The notes below the pieces were generated by a model. It did not search any database and had not been told where the DNA came from. It saw only the letters and a list, made by a program, of their open reading frames with translations. Source: Ralstonia sp. RRA (GTDB lineage: Bacteria > Pseudomonadota > Gammaproteobacteria > Burkholderiales > Burkholderiaceae). Taken from it: 64,000 bases of DNA. Where the stretch lies: contig NZ_CP146091.1 in NCBI RefSeq assembly GCF_037023145.1, positions 1,302,001-1,366,000 of the forward strand. The letters are read 5' to 3'. The translations under genes were made by a program, and so were the position numbers. This document shows, in pieces, positions 40,770-49,124 of this stretch (position 1 is its first letter; the number at the start of each line of letters is the position of its first letter).

Positions 40770-41436
40770 TGGCAACTGGTGACCAACAAGACATCTACCA
40801 CCGGATTCGCTCACAGTTGCCGCAGTGGTTTGGCGATGAAGCGTCCTCGCCCGTTCTGAATGGACTGCTGCAGGGGCTGGCATACGCGCTCGCATACTTC
40901 TACAGCCTGTTGGCCTACGGCCGTCTGCAGACGCGGATCAAGACGGCCACCGATGGGTGGCTGGACATGATTGCCGCGGATTTTTCGGCGCCGCGCTGCT
41001 GCGGGCGGCCAATCAGTCCGACACGTCGTTCCGCAATCGCATCCTGATCAACCTGTTCCGCGAGCGCGCAACGCGCGCAGGGCTCATCAAGGTGCTGCAG
41101 GATCTGACGGGCCGCACGCCGACGATCATCGAGCCACTACGACCGCTAGACACCGGCGTGTATGGCGGTCCGTACATCGGCTACGGAATGGCAGGAGCCT
41201 ATGGTTCGATGCTCATGCCGTATCAGGCCTTTGTGATTGCCTACAGACCGGCCGGCGCTGGCATTCCGAACGTCGCAGGCTACGGCTACTCAACCGGCGC
41301 GTACAACACGCCGTCGCAGGAAGAGTACGCGTCGCTCTCGATGATTCAGGGCGCCGTAAGCGACGCAGACATCTACGCGGCCATCGATAGCGTAAAGCCC
41401 GTGGCAACAGTCGTCTGGACCCGCATTTCGAACTGA
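40766..41436 (+). pseudogene. Tail protein (Mu gp48-like), frameshifted
   Basis: First frame: DIYHRIRSQLPQWFGDEASS through GWLDMIAADF. The next frame continues FGAALLRAANQSDTSFRNRI, LFRERATRAGLIKVLQDLTG to 41436. Joined, they make about 223 residues of a baseplate/tail fibre connector. One T is missing from the run at 40981-40985 (five present, six needed). If real, tail assembly should fail; a sequencing error is equally possible. Confidence 0.8.
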
Positions 41437-41458
41437 CCTACCTCACATAACCACGCAA

Positions 41459-41480
41459 GGCGCCTTCGGGCGCCTTTTTT
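41459..41480 (+). terminator. Intrinsic terminator before the fibre gene
   Basis: GGCGCC-TTCG-GGCGCC then TTTTTT, 11 bases before the fibre start. Confidence 0.83.
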
Positions 41481-41491
41481 ATGGAGTCGCG

Positions 41492-43162
41492 ATGGATCGC
41501 GTCATCGTTTATCCGGGCCAGATCCCTCTGGAAACCGATGTTCTCCGGACCAACAAGTTCGGCATGCTGGCTGTCGCCAAGCTCGCAGCCGCGATGCTCG
41601 GCACGTCGACCATTGTGAACGGTCTTGCATGCGTACCTACGTCGCCAGCGTCGCTGCAGGTGAACGTCAATCCCGGCGAGATGTACAGCTTGGTCAATGT
41701 GGACGCGACAGCCTACTCGTCGCTCGCTGCGGACACGACGCACAGCATCCTGAAGCAAGGCATCTCGCTCGATGCCGTCACGCTGAGTTGCCCGGCGCCG
41801 GCCACCGGTGGCCAGAGCATCAACTACTTGATCCAGGCCACGTACCAGGATTCGGACACCGACAACACCACGCTGCCGTACTACAACGCGAGCAATCCGT
41901 CGCAAGCTTGGTCGGGCCCGAATAACAGCGGCACACCGCAGTCCACGACCCGCAAGGGCGCAGTCGTGATCAGCGCCAAAGCGGGTACCGCCGCGACTAC
42001 CGGCACTCAGACAACACCAGCGCCAGACTCTGGTTACACCGGTCTATGGGTTGTCACCGTAGCCAATGGTCAGTCGACGATCACGTCCGCAAACATCACG
42101 CAGGCGACGAATGCGCCAATCCTGCCGGCCGATTTGCTCCACGCGATCCAGCAGTCGTTGCTGACGGTAGCGTCGGACACCGGCAGCGCCAACACCTACG
42201 TTGTCAGCTACAGCCCGCCGGTCACGGCACTGACCGATGGCATGGTGCTGTGGTTCAAGGCCAAGACTGCCAACACCGGAGCGTCCACGCTCAACGTGAA
42301 CGGCCTCGGCGCTGTTCCTCTCGTGGGCGGCGCGCACGCTGCACTTCAGGGTAATGAGGTCGTTGCGAACGGCAAATGCCAAGTCGTCTACAAGGCTGAC
42401 ATCAGCTCTTTTGTGCTGATCGAGTGCACGGGCGCGGCCGTTCAAGTCGCCCCCGCCACGCAGAGCCAACACGCCTTGCAGTTGGGACAAGCGCAGGCGA
42501 TGCGTGGCAGCTACAACGGCTCGTCGTCCTATTCAACATCTGCGACCCTCACAAATTCGCAGATTGGACAACTCATCATTTTCTATGGTGGTCCCGGCCA
42601 AACAATCACGCTGCCCTCAGTTTTGATACCGCAAGGCTCCCAGTTCAACATCATCAACATTGGTAGCGGCAGCCTAACTGTTGCAGCAAACGGCACTGAC
42701 ACAATTGATGCAGGACCATCTGCACTTTCATCGATCAATGTGCCGCAATTCTGCGAAGTTACGTTGACGCCGGATGGGAGTGGTACGCGATGGGCACAGA
42801 AGGGCTCCGCATCCCTGCAGTACTCGCCATTGGCAGTCGGAGCCTCCACGCAAAGCGGCCATGCGGTGAATCAGAGCCAGGTTGTTGGTGTTGGGCAGAC
42901 ATTCACGAATGTCACCGCGTCGCGCGCATCCGGGACGACCTACACGAATTCCACGGGTAAACCAATCATTGTCTATGTGAACGCAACGACAACAGCTTCT
43001 AACGGCGCGCTTTCAATCGCAGTGAATGGGGTTACATGTGGGTTTAGCGTGCAGCCCATTTCTGGGTCTGTTGTAGCGGCTACCGCGCTCGTACCCAGTG
43101 GTGGGACTTATGTCGTAAGTGTCGGCTCCGCTAACACCTTGTCTTGGTCCGAACTTCGTTAA
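41492..43162 (+). CDS. Tail fibre protein
   Basis: 556 residues. The N-terminal domain (VIVYPGQIPLETDVLRTNKF) attaches to the baseplate; the middle is beta-rich with a repeated GLN/HAL pattern (QSQHALQLGQA, QSGHAVNQSQV). The last 220 residues are less GC-rich than the rest and resemble a swapped receptor-binding tip. It should determine host range. Confidence 0.85.
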   Translation: MDRVIVYPGQIPLETDVLRTNKFGMLAVAKLAAAMLGTSTIVNGLACVPTSPASLQVNVNPGEMYSLVNVDATAYSSLAADTTHSILKQGISLDAVTLSCPAPATGGQSINYLIQATYQDSDTDNTTLPYYNASNPSQAWSGPNNSGTPQSTTRKGAVVISAKAGTAATTGTQTTPAPDSGYTGLWVVTVANGQSTITSANITQATNAPILPADLLHAIQQSLLTVASDTGSANTYVVSYSPPVTALTDGMVLWFKAKTANTGASTLNVNGLGAVPLVGGAHAALQGNEVVANGKCQVVYKADISSFVLIECTGAAVQVAPATQSQHALQLGQAQAMRGSYNGSSSYSTSATLTNSQIGQLIIFYGGPGQTITLPSVLIPQGSQFNIINIGSGSLTVAANGTDTIDAGPSALSSINVPQFCEVTLTPDGSGTRWAQKGSASLQYSPLAVGASTQSGHAVNQSQVVGVGQTFTNVTASRASGTTYTNSTGKPIIVYVNATTTASNGALSIAVNGVTCGFSVQPISGSVVAATALVPSGGTYVVSVGSANTLSWSELR

Positions 43163-43171
43163 AGGTAATTC

Positions 43172-43708
43172 ATGAAAACATTCATTGACACCGCAACGCA
43201 GCAGATCTATGCATTCGAGAACGATGTGGTGGTCACCTCAATGGGTGGCGTCTATTCATTCAAGGCACAGGATGGCACTACGCTGAATGTGCCAGTGACG
43301 TTGCAGCCGCACTCATCTTCTGCGCCAGCCTCGGTCCAACCACTCGCAGCCGCGCGGGCTGCTCAGATCAACAAGATCAACGCTGCCTGCGCAGCAGCAT
43401 TGGTGTCAGGCTTTCCGTCCTCGGCACTAGGCACAGTACGCAACTATCCATCGCAGGACACCGACCAGCGAAATCTTCAAAGCGCCGTGTCCGCTGCCGT
43501 CGGCGCAGCCACGACGTGGGCGACGCCGATTTGGTGCGCCAACTCCGATGTCTGGTCGCTGGCTCCGCACTCTGCTGCACAAGTCCAACAGGTCAACACC
43601 GATTGGCTGGCGTTCCGCGTGGCCGCACAACAGAAGTACGCGGACCTTGTCTCGCAAATCAATGCCGCGACGAGCGTATCCGATGTGCTGACCATCACTT
43701 GGGGCTGA
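43172..43708 (+). CDS. Tail fibre assembly protein (DUF4376-like)
   Basis: 178 residues. The N-terminal IDTATQQIYAFENDVVV is typical of fibre-assembly chaperones, and ARAAQINKINAACAAALVSG through VQQVNTDWLAFRVAAQQKYA is the DUF4376 helical domain. Directly follows its probable client fibre. Confidence 0.83.
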   Translation: MKTFIDTATQQIYAFENDVVVTSMGGVYSFKAQDGTTLNVPVTLQPHSSSAPASVQPLAAARAAQINKINAACAAALVSGFPSSALGTVRNYPSQDTDQRNLQSAVSAAVGAATTWATPIWCANSDVWSLAPHSAAQVQQVNTDWLAFRVAAQQKYADLVSQINAATSVSDVLTITWG

Positions 43709-43750
43709 TGCAGCTCGTATATTAGGGCTGGTACGGGGAAACGCGATATT

Positions 43751-45802
43751 ATGCGCGCCATGAAACCAGATGCCGCTGTGGGCAATATAGTGCCCGCTTC
43801 ATACCGCCCAGATATTGACGGGATCAGAGCCATTGCGATCCTCACCGTAGTGGCTTTCCACGCTTTTCCTGACTATTTCCCTGGTGGATTTGTTGGGGTA
43901 GACGTGTTCTTCGTGATCTCCGGCTTCTTGATCTCCGGGATCATCTTTGATGGTCTTGAGCGAGGCGAATTTAGCTTCGTGCGGTTCTACTCGCACCGCA
44001 TCAAGCGGATTTTCCCAGCATTGATTCTGACGCTGGTAGCATGCTTTGCGCTTGGATGGTTCCTGCTATTGCCGGACGAGCTCAAGCAGCTTGGCAAGCA
44101 CATAGCTGCTGGCGCCGGCTTCGCGCAGAACTTCGTGCTCTGGAGTGAGGCGGGTTATTTTGATAATCAGTCTGCGCTGAAGCCACTTCTTCACCTCTGG
44201 TCGTTGTCCATAGAAGAGCAGTTTTACATTTTCTACCCGCTCTTGATGGTGGTTGTATGGCGCCTTCGTTTCAATGCGTTGGCCGTCATTCTGGTGCTGA
44301 CCGTCATTTCGTTCTCGTTGAATGTGCGTGACGTGGCTGCTGCGCCGACTGAGACTTTCTTTTTCCCGCAATCACGTGGCTGGGAATTGATGGTCGGCGC
44401 GATTCTGGCTTACCTGACGACATTCAAGCGCAATACCGTCAACGCGTTGCTGTCTGTTTGGCCCCAGCGCACGAAGGTGGTTTGTGCGAATGTAATGTCG
44501 GCCTTCGGCCTCGCGCTTATCGGGTCGGTCGCGTTTTCGCTCGTCAAGAGCGAACATTTCCCAGGATGGCTCGCACTGTTGCCAGTCGTAGGTGCAGCGT
44601 TGATGATCGCGGCGGGCCCCAATACGTTGATCAACCGGTATGTCATCGGCAACAGGGCGATGGTGTTTGTCGGCTTGATCAGCTATCCCCTGTATCTCTG
44701 GCATTGGCCCCTTCTGTCGTTCCCGCACATTATCGATGCCGGCGAGCCTGCGATCGAAGTTCGAGTCGGCGCCGTTGCCTTGAGCTTTTTCCTCGCCTGG
44801 TTGACGTATCGATTGATCGAGCGCCCAATTCGCTTTGGCTCATCGAAATCTTCTCTCGCGCAACTCGGGCTCGTGTTTAGCTTGGCCGTGGTCGGCATCG
44901 TCGGGTATGTGACTTTCGCGAAAAACGGGCTTGAGTTCCGCCAGGCCGCAATCATCAATAGCGCCAACAAGTTCGATTACCCGTTCATTCACACGTGTCA
45001 GTATTCCACTGGGCTGGCGCCCAATCGCGACGGTTGCGGTGCTGATCGTCTGCCGACGACACCGCCGAATGTCGTCCTGATCGGCGACAGCGTTTCGAAC
45101 GCGTATTCAGAGGTGATGAACGAATACGTGCGCCGGACAGGCGACGTTTCCTATTACCAGTTCGGGCGTGGTCTGTGCCCGATGCTGCTGGACTACGGCC
45201 CCTCGTACTGCAGAGAAATAACGGACTTCGCGAAGCGGTACATTGCCGAAACACCGTCTGTGGACACCGTAGTGCTCCCTTCGAATTGGCCTCTGTACGC
45301 CAAGGGATTGGACTGGGCTAAGGGACTGGCAAATTTGAAGGGTGAGTACAAGGAAACGCCTGAGAGCTTCTATCAATCCTTCGCAAGAACGGTCGATTAC
45401 TACCAGAAGTTGGGCAAAAAGGTGGTCGTATTCTTGACGCCGCCATCTGGGATAGATCCGCGATCCTGCACGCTTCGAGTATTCAAATTCACGAAGAAGA
45501 ATCTATGTGACTCGAATGTCTGGGTTGCGAAAGAAATCGATGGGGAGTATCGGTCGCGGTTGCTTCCTTACCTCACGACCCACAACGTGGAAGTGTTCGA
45601 TCCGTTCAAGATTATGTGCGGGGACGTAAAGTGTAAGACCACAGACGGCGACAAGATCCTGTGGGCTGACAGCGGCCACATGAGCCGCGCTGGTAGTCAA
45701 TTTTTGGTGCGGGAAGGGTTCTCTGACCTCCAAAGCATTTTTGGCAAGAAAAAGATCGCCGGACCGCCGCCAGGGACAAAGCCGCTGGCAACAGCAAACT
45801 GA
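43751..45802 (+). CDS. Membrane acyltransferase with SGNH domain (OafA-like)
   Basis: 683 residues. The N-terminal acyltransferase-3 domain has about ten membrane helices with FRPDIDGIRAIAIL-type start (here YRPDIDGIRAIAILTVVAFH), FFVISGFLIS and LWSLSIEEQFYIFYPLL. The C-terminal SGNH hydrolase-like domain has VVLIGDSVSNAYSE and a DSGHMS catalytic pair. Such enzymes O-acetylate lipopolysaccharide. As phage cargo behind the fibre genes it probably alters the O-antigen receptor (serotype conversion); that role is inferred. Confidence 0.9.
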   Translation: MRAMKPDAAVGNIVPASYRPDIDGIRAIAILTVVAFHAFPDYFPGGFVGVDVFFVISGFLISGIIFDGLERGEFSFVRFYSHRIKRIFPALILTLVACFALGWFLLLPDELKQLGKHIAAGAGFAQNFVLWSEAGYFDNQSALKPLLHLWSLSIEEQFYIFYPLLMVVVWRLRFNALAVILVLTVISFSLNVRDVAAAPTETFFFPQSRGWELMVGAILAYLTTFKRNTVNALLSVWPQRTKVVCANVMSAFGLALIGSVAFSLVKSEHFPGWLALLPVVGAALMIAAGPNTLINRYVIGNRAMVFVGLISYPLYLWHWPLLSFPHIIDAGEPAIEVRVGAVALSFFLAWLTYRLIERPIRFGSSKSSLAQLGLVFSLAVVGIVGYVTFAKNGLEFRQAAIINSANKFDYPFIHTCQYSTGLAPNRDGCGADRLPTTPPNVVLIGDSVSNAYSEVMNEYVRRTGDVSYYQFGRGLCPMLLDYGPSYCREITDFAKRYIAETPSVDTVVLPSNWPLYAKGLDWAKGLANLKGEYKETPESFYQSFARTVDYYQKLGKKVVVFLTPPSGIDPRSCTLRVFKFTKKNLCDSNVWVAKEIDGEYRSRLLPYLTTHNVEVFDPFKIMCGDVKCKTTDGDKILWADSGHMSRAGSQFLVREGFSDLQSIFGKKKIAGPPPGTKPLATAN

Positions 45803-45820
45803 TTTGTGATCAAACAACAT

Positions 45821-45844
45821 AGCCCGCTACGTGCGGGCTTTTCT
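45821..45844 (+). terminator. Intrinsic terminator after the acyltransferase
   Basis: AGCCCGC-TACGT-GCGGGCT then TTTC, before the lysis genes. Confidence 0.8.
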
Positions 45845-45861
45845 CATTTCTGGGGGTCTGA

Positions 45862-46283
45862 ATGTCTGAACCAATCAGCGGCAGCGCGGCAGCGGGGCCG
45901 CAGGTGCGGCCGCTTTCAAAGCCTTAGGCGGCCCGGCCGCCGTGGCAGGAGGTGCGAGCGTGCTTGCGACGATTGTGGTGATGGTGATGACGCTGCCGCG
46001 AACGCGCGGTGAATGGGCAGTTGCCCTGATCTCGACGGTGGTGGCCAGCCTATGCGGAGGTGCGGCGGTGATCCAGTACTGGGGACTGGCCACCTGGATG
46101 ACCACGACCAACGGGGCCATGGCGCTGGGTGGCATCTACTTCGTTTGCGGGCTGCCAGGCTGGTCGATTGTCCGCTGGGCCTTCAACTTCCTGAACAAGC
46201 GCAAGGACAAGGACCTGGCGGAGATTGCCGCCGAGGTCGTGGACGACGCGCGCAAGATCGCAGCAGGTGGCACGAATGTCTGA
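45862..46283 (+). pseudogene. Holin, apparently frameshifted
   Basis: ATG at 45862 begins MSEPISGSAAAG but this frame ends after 21 codons. The adjoining frame continues AAFKALGGPAAVAGGASVLA, with about three membrane helices (TIVVMVMTLP, ALISTVVASLCGGAAV, LGGIYFVCGLPGW) and a charged tail, a typical holin. One G missing from the run at 45894-45897 would restore about 140 residues. Without a frameshift, only a GTG-start version from 45942 (113 residues) is possible. Confidence 0.72.
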
Positions 46284-46821
46284 CCCTCTTGTCACTGCCA
46301 CACAGCTGCACGCGATCATGCCGCTGGCCGGCGCGCGCGCGGATGTGTTCGCCCCCATCCTGTCTGACGTGATGCTGTTCCGGCAGATCAACACTCCGGC
46401 ACGTGCTGCAGCCTTCCTGGCACAGGTCGGGCATGAATCCGGCCAGCTGCGCTACCTGCGCGAGATCTGGGGGCCGACGCCGGCCCAGGTGCGATACGAG
46501 GGCAGGGCGGACCTCGGCAACGCGCAGCCGGGCGACGGCAAACGGTTCATGGGGCGAGGCCTCATTCAGATCACTGGCCGCAAGAACTACGCCGATTGCG
46601 GCGCGGCCCTTGGCCTCGACCTGATCACACAGCCCGAACTGCTGGAGAAGCCGCAGAACGCAGCCGCATCGGCCGCGTGGTTCTGGGTGCAGCACAACCT
46701 GAACCGGTTTGCCGATCGCGGCGACTTCGTTGGGCTCACGCGGGCTATCAACGGTGGCACGAACGGCATTGCCGACCGCCGGGCGCTCTGGGAGCGCGCA
46801 AAGGCTGCGCTGAAAGGCTGA
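46276..46821 (+). CDS. Endolysin, glycoside hydrolase family 19-like
   Basis: 181 residues, start MSDPLVTATQ, overlapping the holin stop (ATGTCTGA). FLAQVGHESGQLRYLREIWG contains the catalytic Glu, and RFMGRGLIQITGRKNYADCG is the GH19 chitinase/lysozyme signature. It degrades peptidoglycan at lysis after holin opens the membrane. No signal peptide, as expected for holin-dependent release. Confidence 0.93.
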   Translation: MSDPLVTATQLHAIMPLAGARADVFAPILSDVMLFRQINTPARAAAFLAQVGHESGQLRYLREIWGPTPAQVRYEGRADLGNAQPGDGKRFMGRGLIQITGRKNYADCGAALGLDLITQPELLEKPQNAAASAAWFWVQHNLNRFADRGDFVGLTRAINGGTNGIADRRALWERAKAALKG

Positions 46822-46840
46822 TCCACACTCACTCGACACA

Positions 46841-46863
46841 GCCCCGCCGCGCGCGGGGCTTTG
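46841..46863 (+). terminator. Terminator-like hairpin after the endolysin
   Basis: GCCCCGC-CGCGC-GCGGGGC then TTTGCGTTT; closely similar to the hairpin at 32943-32961. Confidence 0.65.
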
Positions 46864-46880
46864 CGTTTCTGGAGGGCCAT

Positions 46881-47437
46881 ATGGCCGTCACTGATACCCA
46901 CGAAGAGAAAGAGACGTTGGCCGTCGACGTGCTGCTGCCCGGGCACGAAGCCCGCGTCACGACCGCGCTGTTCACGCACACGAAGAAGCAGCTGATCGAG
47001 CGCGAGGGCGGCCGCTGCTTCATTTGCAACGCCACGGCGGAAGAGAGCGGCCACCCGTTGGAGGCGCATCACCATCCGATCGAGCGGTCGCTGGCCAATC
47101 TCATCAACTGGGAGCGCGTCGCCGCACAGGCGAAGGCCGGCGAGTTTGCGCGCGCGCAGCGGCGTTCGACTGGGATGGCTTCTTCAAGGGTGCCAAGGCC
47201 GTGGCGGCACCCGCCGTTGAAGGGAGGGCGGCAGCGCAGTACTTGGTGCCGGCTGACCCATACCTGTTCGTCGACGACATGACCGTGAATGGGCTACTGC
47301 TCTGCAAGCAGCACCACACGGGCAAGGACGCCGGCATCCACGACATGCCGTTCCCGCTCTGGATCGCACAGCGGTACGCGATCGAGGGCTACCAATTCAC
47401 ACCGAACGAGGTGATCCACCATGCTGATGCTGATTGA
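46881..47437 (+). pseudogene. HNH-type protein, apparently frameshifted
   Basis: First frame: MAVTDTHEEKETLAVDVLLP, EREGGRCFICNATAEESGHP, LEAHHHPIERSLANLINWER. The next frame continues AAAFDWDGFFKGAKAVAAPA, VNGLLLCKQHHTGKDAGIHD to 47437. Together this is a CxxC...HHH...CxxHH zinc HNH fold of about 185 residues. The break is in the GC repeat near 47150-47163. Its place between endolysin and spanins suggests an accessory late protein. Confidence 0.65.
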
Positions 47438-47834
47438 GAAGGCCATCGACTGGCTTTTTGGCGACGTGAAGCGCATCTTGATCGTGGCGGTCCTTCTGGT
47501 GATCGGCATGGCCGCCGCCGTCGGTATGATCTACAAGCACGAGCGAGATGCGGCACGCGCCGAACTGGCGAAAGTGCAAACGGCTCTCGCGAAAGCCGAG
47601 GGCGACAACCAGGCACTGGGCGCATCCCTGGCGCGGCAGAGTCAGGCCGTTACCGACATGCAGAAGGCGGCGATTGCGCGCGAGGCAGCAGCTGCGGCCG
47701 CCGACAAGGCGGCCCAAGCCGATCAGGCCAAGTACAGCATTGCCGCCGGCCGCATCCTGGCACAACAGCCTGGCGTCGATGCCTGCGCGTCGCTGCACGC
47801 CCTGCGCGTGAGCTACAGCGGGAGCCAACCATGA
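47421..47834 (+). CDS. Inner-membrane spanin (Rz-like)
   Basis: 137 residues. An N-terminal membrane anchor (ILIVAVLLVIGMAAAVGMIY) is followed by a long periplasmic coiled coil (ARAELAKVQTALAKAEGDNQ). With the outer-membrane lipoprotein encoded next, it should fuse the two membranes in the last step of lysis. Overlaps the o-spanin gene by ATGA. Confidence 0.85.
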   Translation: MLMLIEKAIDWLFGDVKRILIVAVLLVIGMAAAVGMIYKHERDAARAELAKVQTALAKAEGDNQALGASLARQSQAVTDMQKAAIAREAAAAAADKAAQADQAKYSIAAGRILAQQPGVDACASLHALRVSYSGSQP

Positions 47835-48088
47835 TCCGGGCCGCATTGCTGTGCCTACTGTTGGCCGGCTGCGCCAACGCGCCGCAGGTCATTGAGAAGC
47901 CCGTGGAGGTGAAAGTGCCGGTTCCCGTGCCATGCAAGGCGCCGGACGTCCCCGTGCCGGCGTGGCCGCTCGCCGCGGTGCCTTCGTCGGCCAGTGACTT
48001 CGATTTCTACAAGGCCGCGCTGGCTGAGGTCGAGTTGCGAAAGGGGTACGAGGCGCGTTTGCGCGCGGCTTTGGCCGCTTGCCAGTAG
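47831..48088 (+). CDS. Outer-membrane spanin lipoprotein (Rz1-like)
   Basis: 85 residues. Signal peptide with lipobox LLLAGC; mature part is Pro-rich at first (VKVPVPVPCKAPDVPVPAWP), characteristic of Rz1-type o-spanins. ATGA overlap with the i-spanin gene. Confidence 0.83.
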   Translation: MIRAALLCLLLAGCANAPQVIEKPVEVKVPVPVPCKAPDVPVPAWPLAAVPSSASDFDFYKAALAEVELRKGYEARLRAALAACQ

Positions 48089-48091
48089 CCG

Positions 48092-49029
48092 TCAGCCAGC
48101 GACGCTGTGCACGAAGCGCGGCATCCCGTTGTCGCGCAGGATCTCGTCCATCGCGTCGAGGTCGTTCGGGTCTGGGTTGAGCCACGCATCGAGGTCTTCT
48201 GGCTTGATTGGCACCGGACAGCGGTCATGGCCAGCCTCTGAAATCGCCGGCGGCGGGTCCGTGGTGATAATCGCGAACGACAGTAGATCCTGTTCACCCG
48301 GCTTCGTCGCGCGCCAGTGCGACCACACGCAAGCCACCAGCATCGTCTGCGGCGGATCCGGCCGGAACTCCAGCACGATGTTCTTTCCTCCGGCCCGGCC
48401 ACGTTCTCGTAGAACGCATCGACCAGCACCACGCCGTGCGTGTGGCCGTATTGCCCCTTCCAAAATCCCCGCAAATTGTCCATCCTGGCGTTGTACGTGC
48501 TCGGGTACTTGGTGTCGTAGAACGCCGGCTTGCCGGCCGGCCGACACTGGTATCGCATGGGCTTGACCACGCGGCGGCCGTTCTCCCACACCATCACTGG
48601 CGCATACCAGCCTGGGAAGATGCGCGAGTCGCGCGGCTTGATCTCAGTGCTCTTCAGGTCTTCGAGCTTGCCCTTGGCCCACGCGATCTTGTTGGAGGCG
48701 ATGCGCACCTCGTCGGCCGCTTTCTTTGTTGGCTTTGCTGCCAGCGACGCCTGCGCGTTTTCCAGGCGCTCCGTTTGCTTGGCGAGTTCCTGCAGCAGCC
48801 GGATTTCCTCCGCTTCCATGCTGGCCCGCAGCACGTCGGCGATCTTCTTTTCCTCTTCGGTCTCGGGTGATTCCAAGAACGGCGCGGCCATTGCCTTCGG
48901 GAACTTCACCGACCCCGGATTCTGGAAGTACTCCGTCACCAGGCGCGAGAATGCGTCAAGAGACATGACGGCGCCGTACTCGCGAACGAACCGCTTGTAG
49001 TCGGCCTTGATCTGGGCGGAGTAGCACAT
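48092..49029 (-). pseudogene. SRAP (HMCES/YedK-type) protein, apparently frameshifted
   Basis: Starts MCYSAQIKADYKRFVREYGA; Cys2 is the catalytic residue of SRAP proteins, which crosslink to abasic sites in single-stranded DNA and protect them. PGWYAPVMVWENGRRVVKPM, FYDTKYPSTYNARMDNLRGF and HGVVLVDAFYENVAG follow. The frame then shifts, and GGKNIVLEFRPDPPQTMLVA, AGHDRCPVPI continue to 48092. One base missing at 48394-48396 would restore about 312 residues. A central helical insert (about 70-130) is longer than in YedK. Confidence 0.78.
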
Positions 49030-49086
49030 GGTTTGCTCCCGTGGGGTGGGGCCATGTTAAAGCAGCCGATTGGCATGTCCAGAGTG

Positions 49087-49098
49087 CTGTATATTTAT
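49087..49098. promoter_or_regulatory. Left half of a LexA (SOS) box split by the insertion element
   Basis: CTGT (49087-49090) followed by ATATTTAT (49091-49098), the element's target duplication. Removing the element joins this to ACAG at 51464-51467, giving CTGTATATTTATACAG, a perfect CTGT-N8-ACAG LexA operator. It would have faced SRAP on one side and the Cys-rich gene on the other. Confidence 0.8.
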
Positions 49099-49124
49099 GG
49101 CTCTGCGGAAAATCATGTGGAAGG
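49099..49124 (+). repeat. Left terminal inverted repeat (IRL)
   Basis: Begins GGCTCTGCGGAA, shared exactly with the right end; the remaining 14 bases match partly. The transposase stop codon (49113-49115) lies inside it. Confidence 0.85.
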
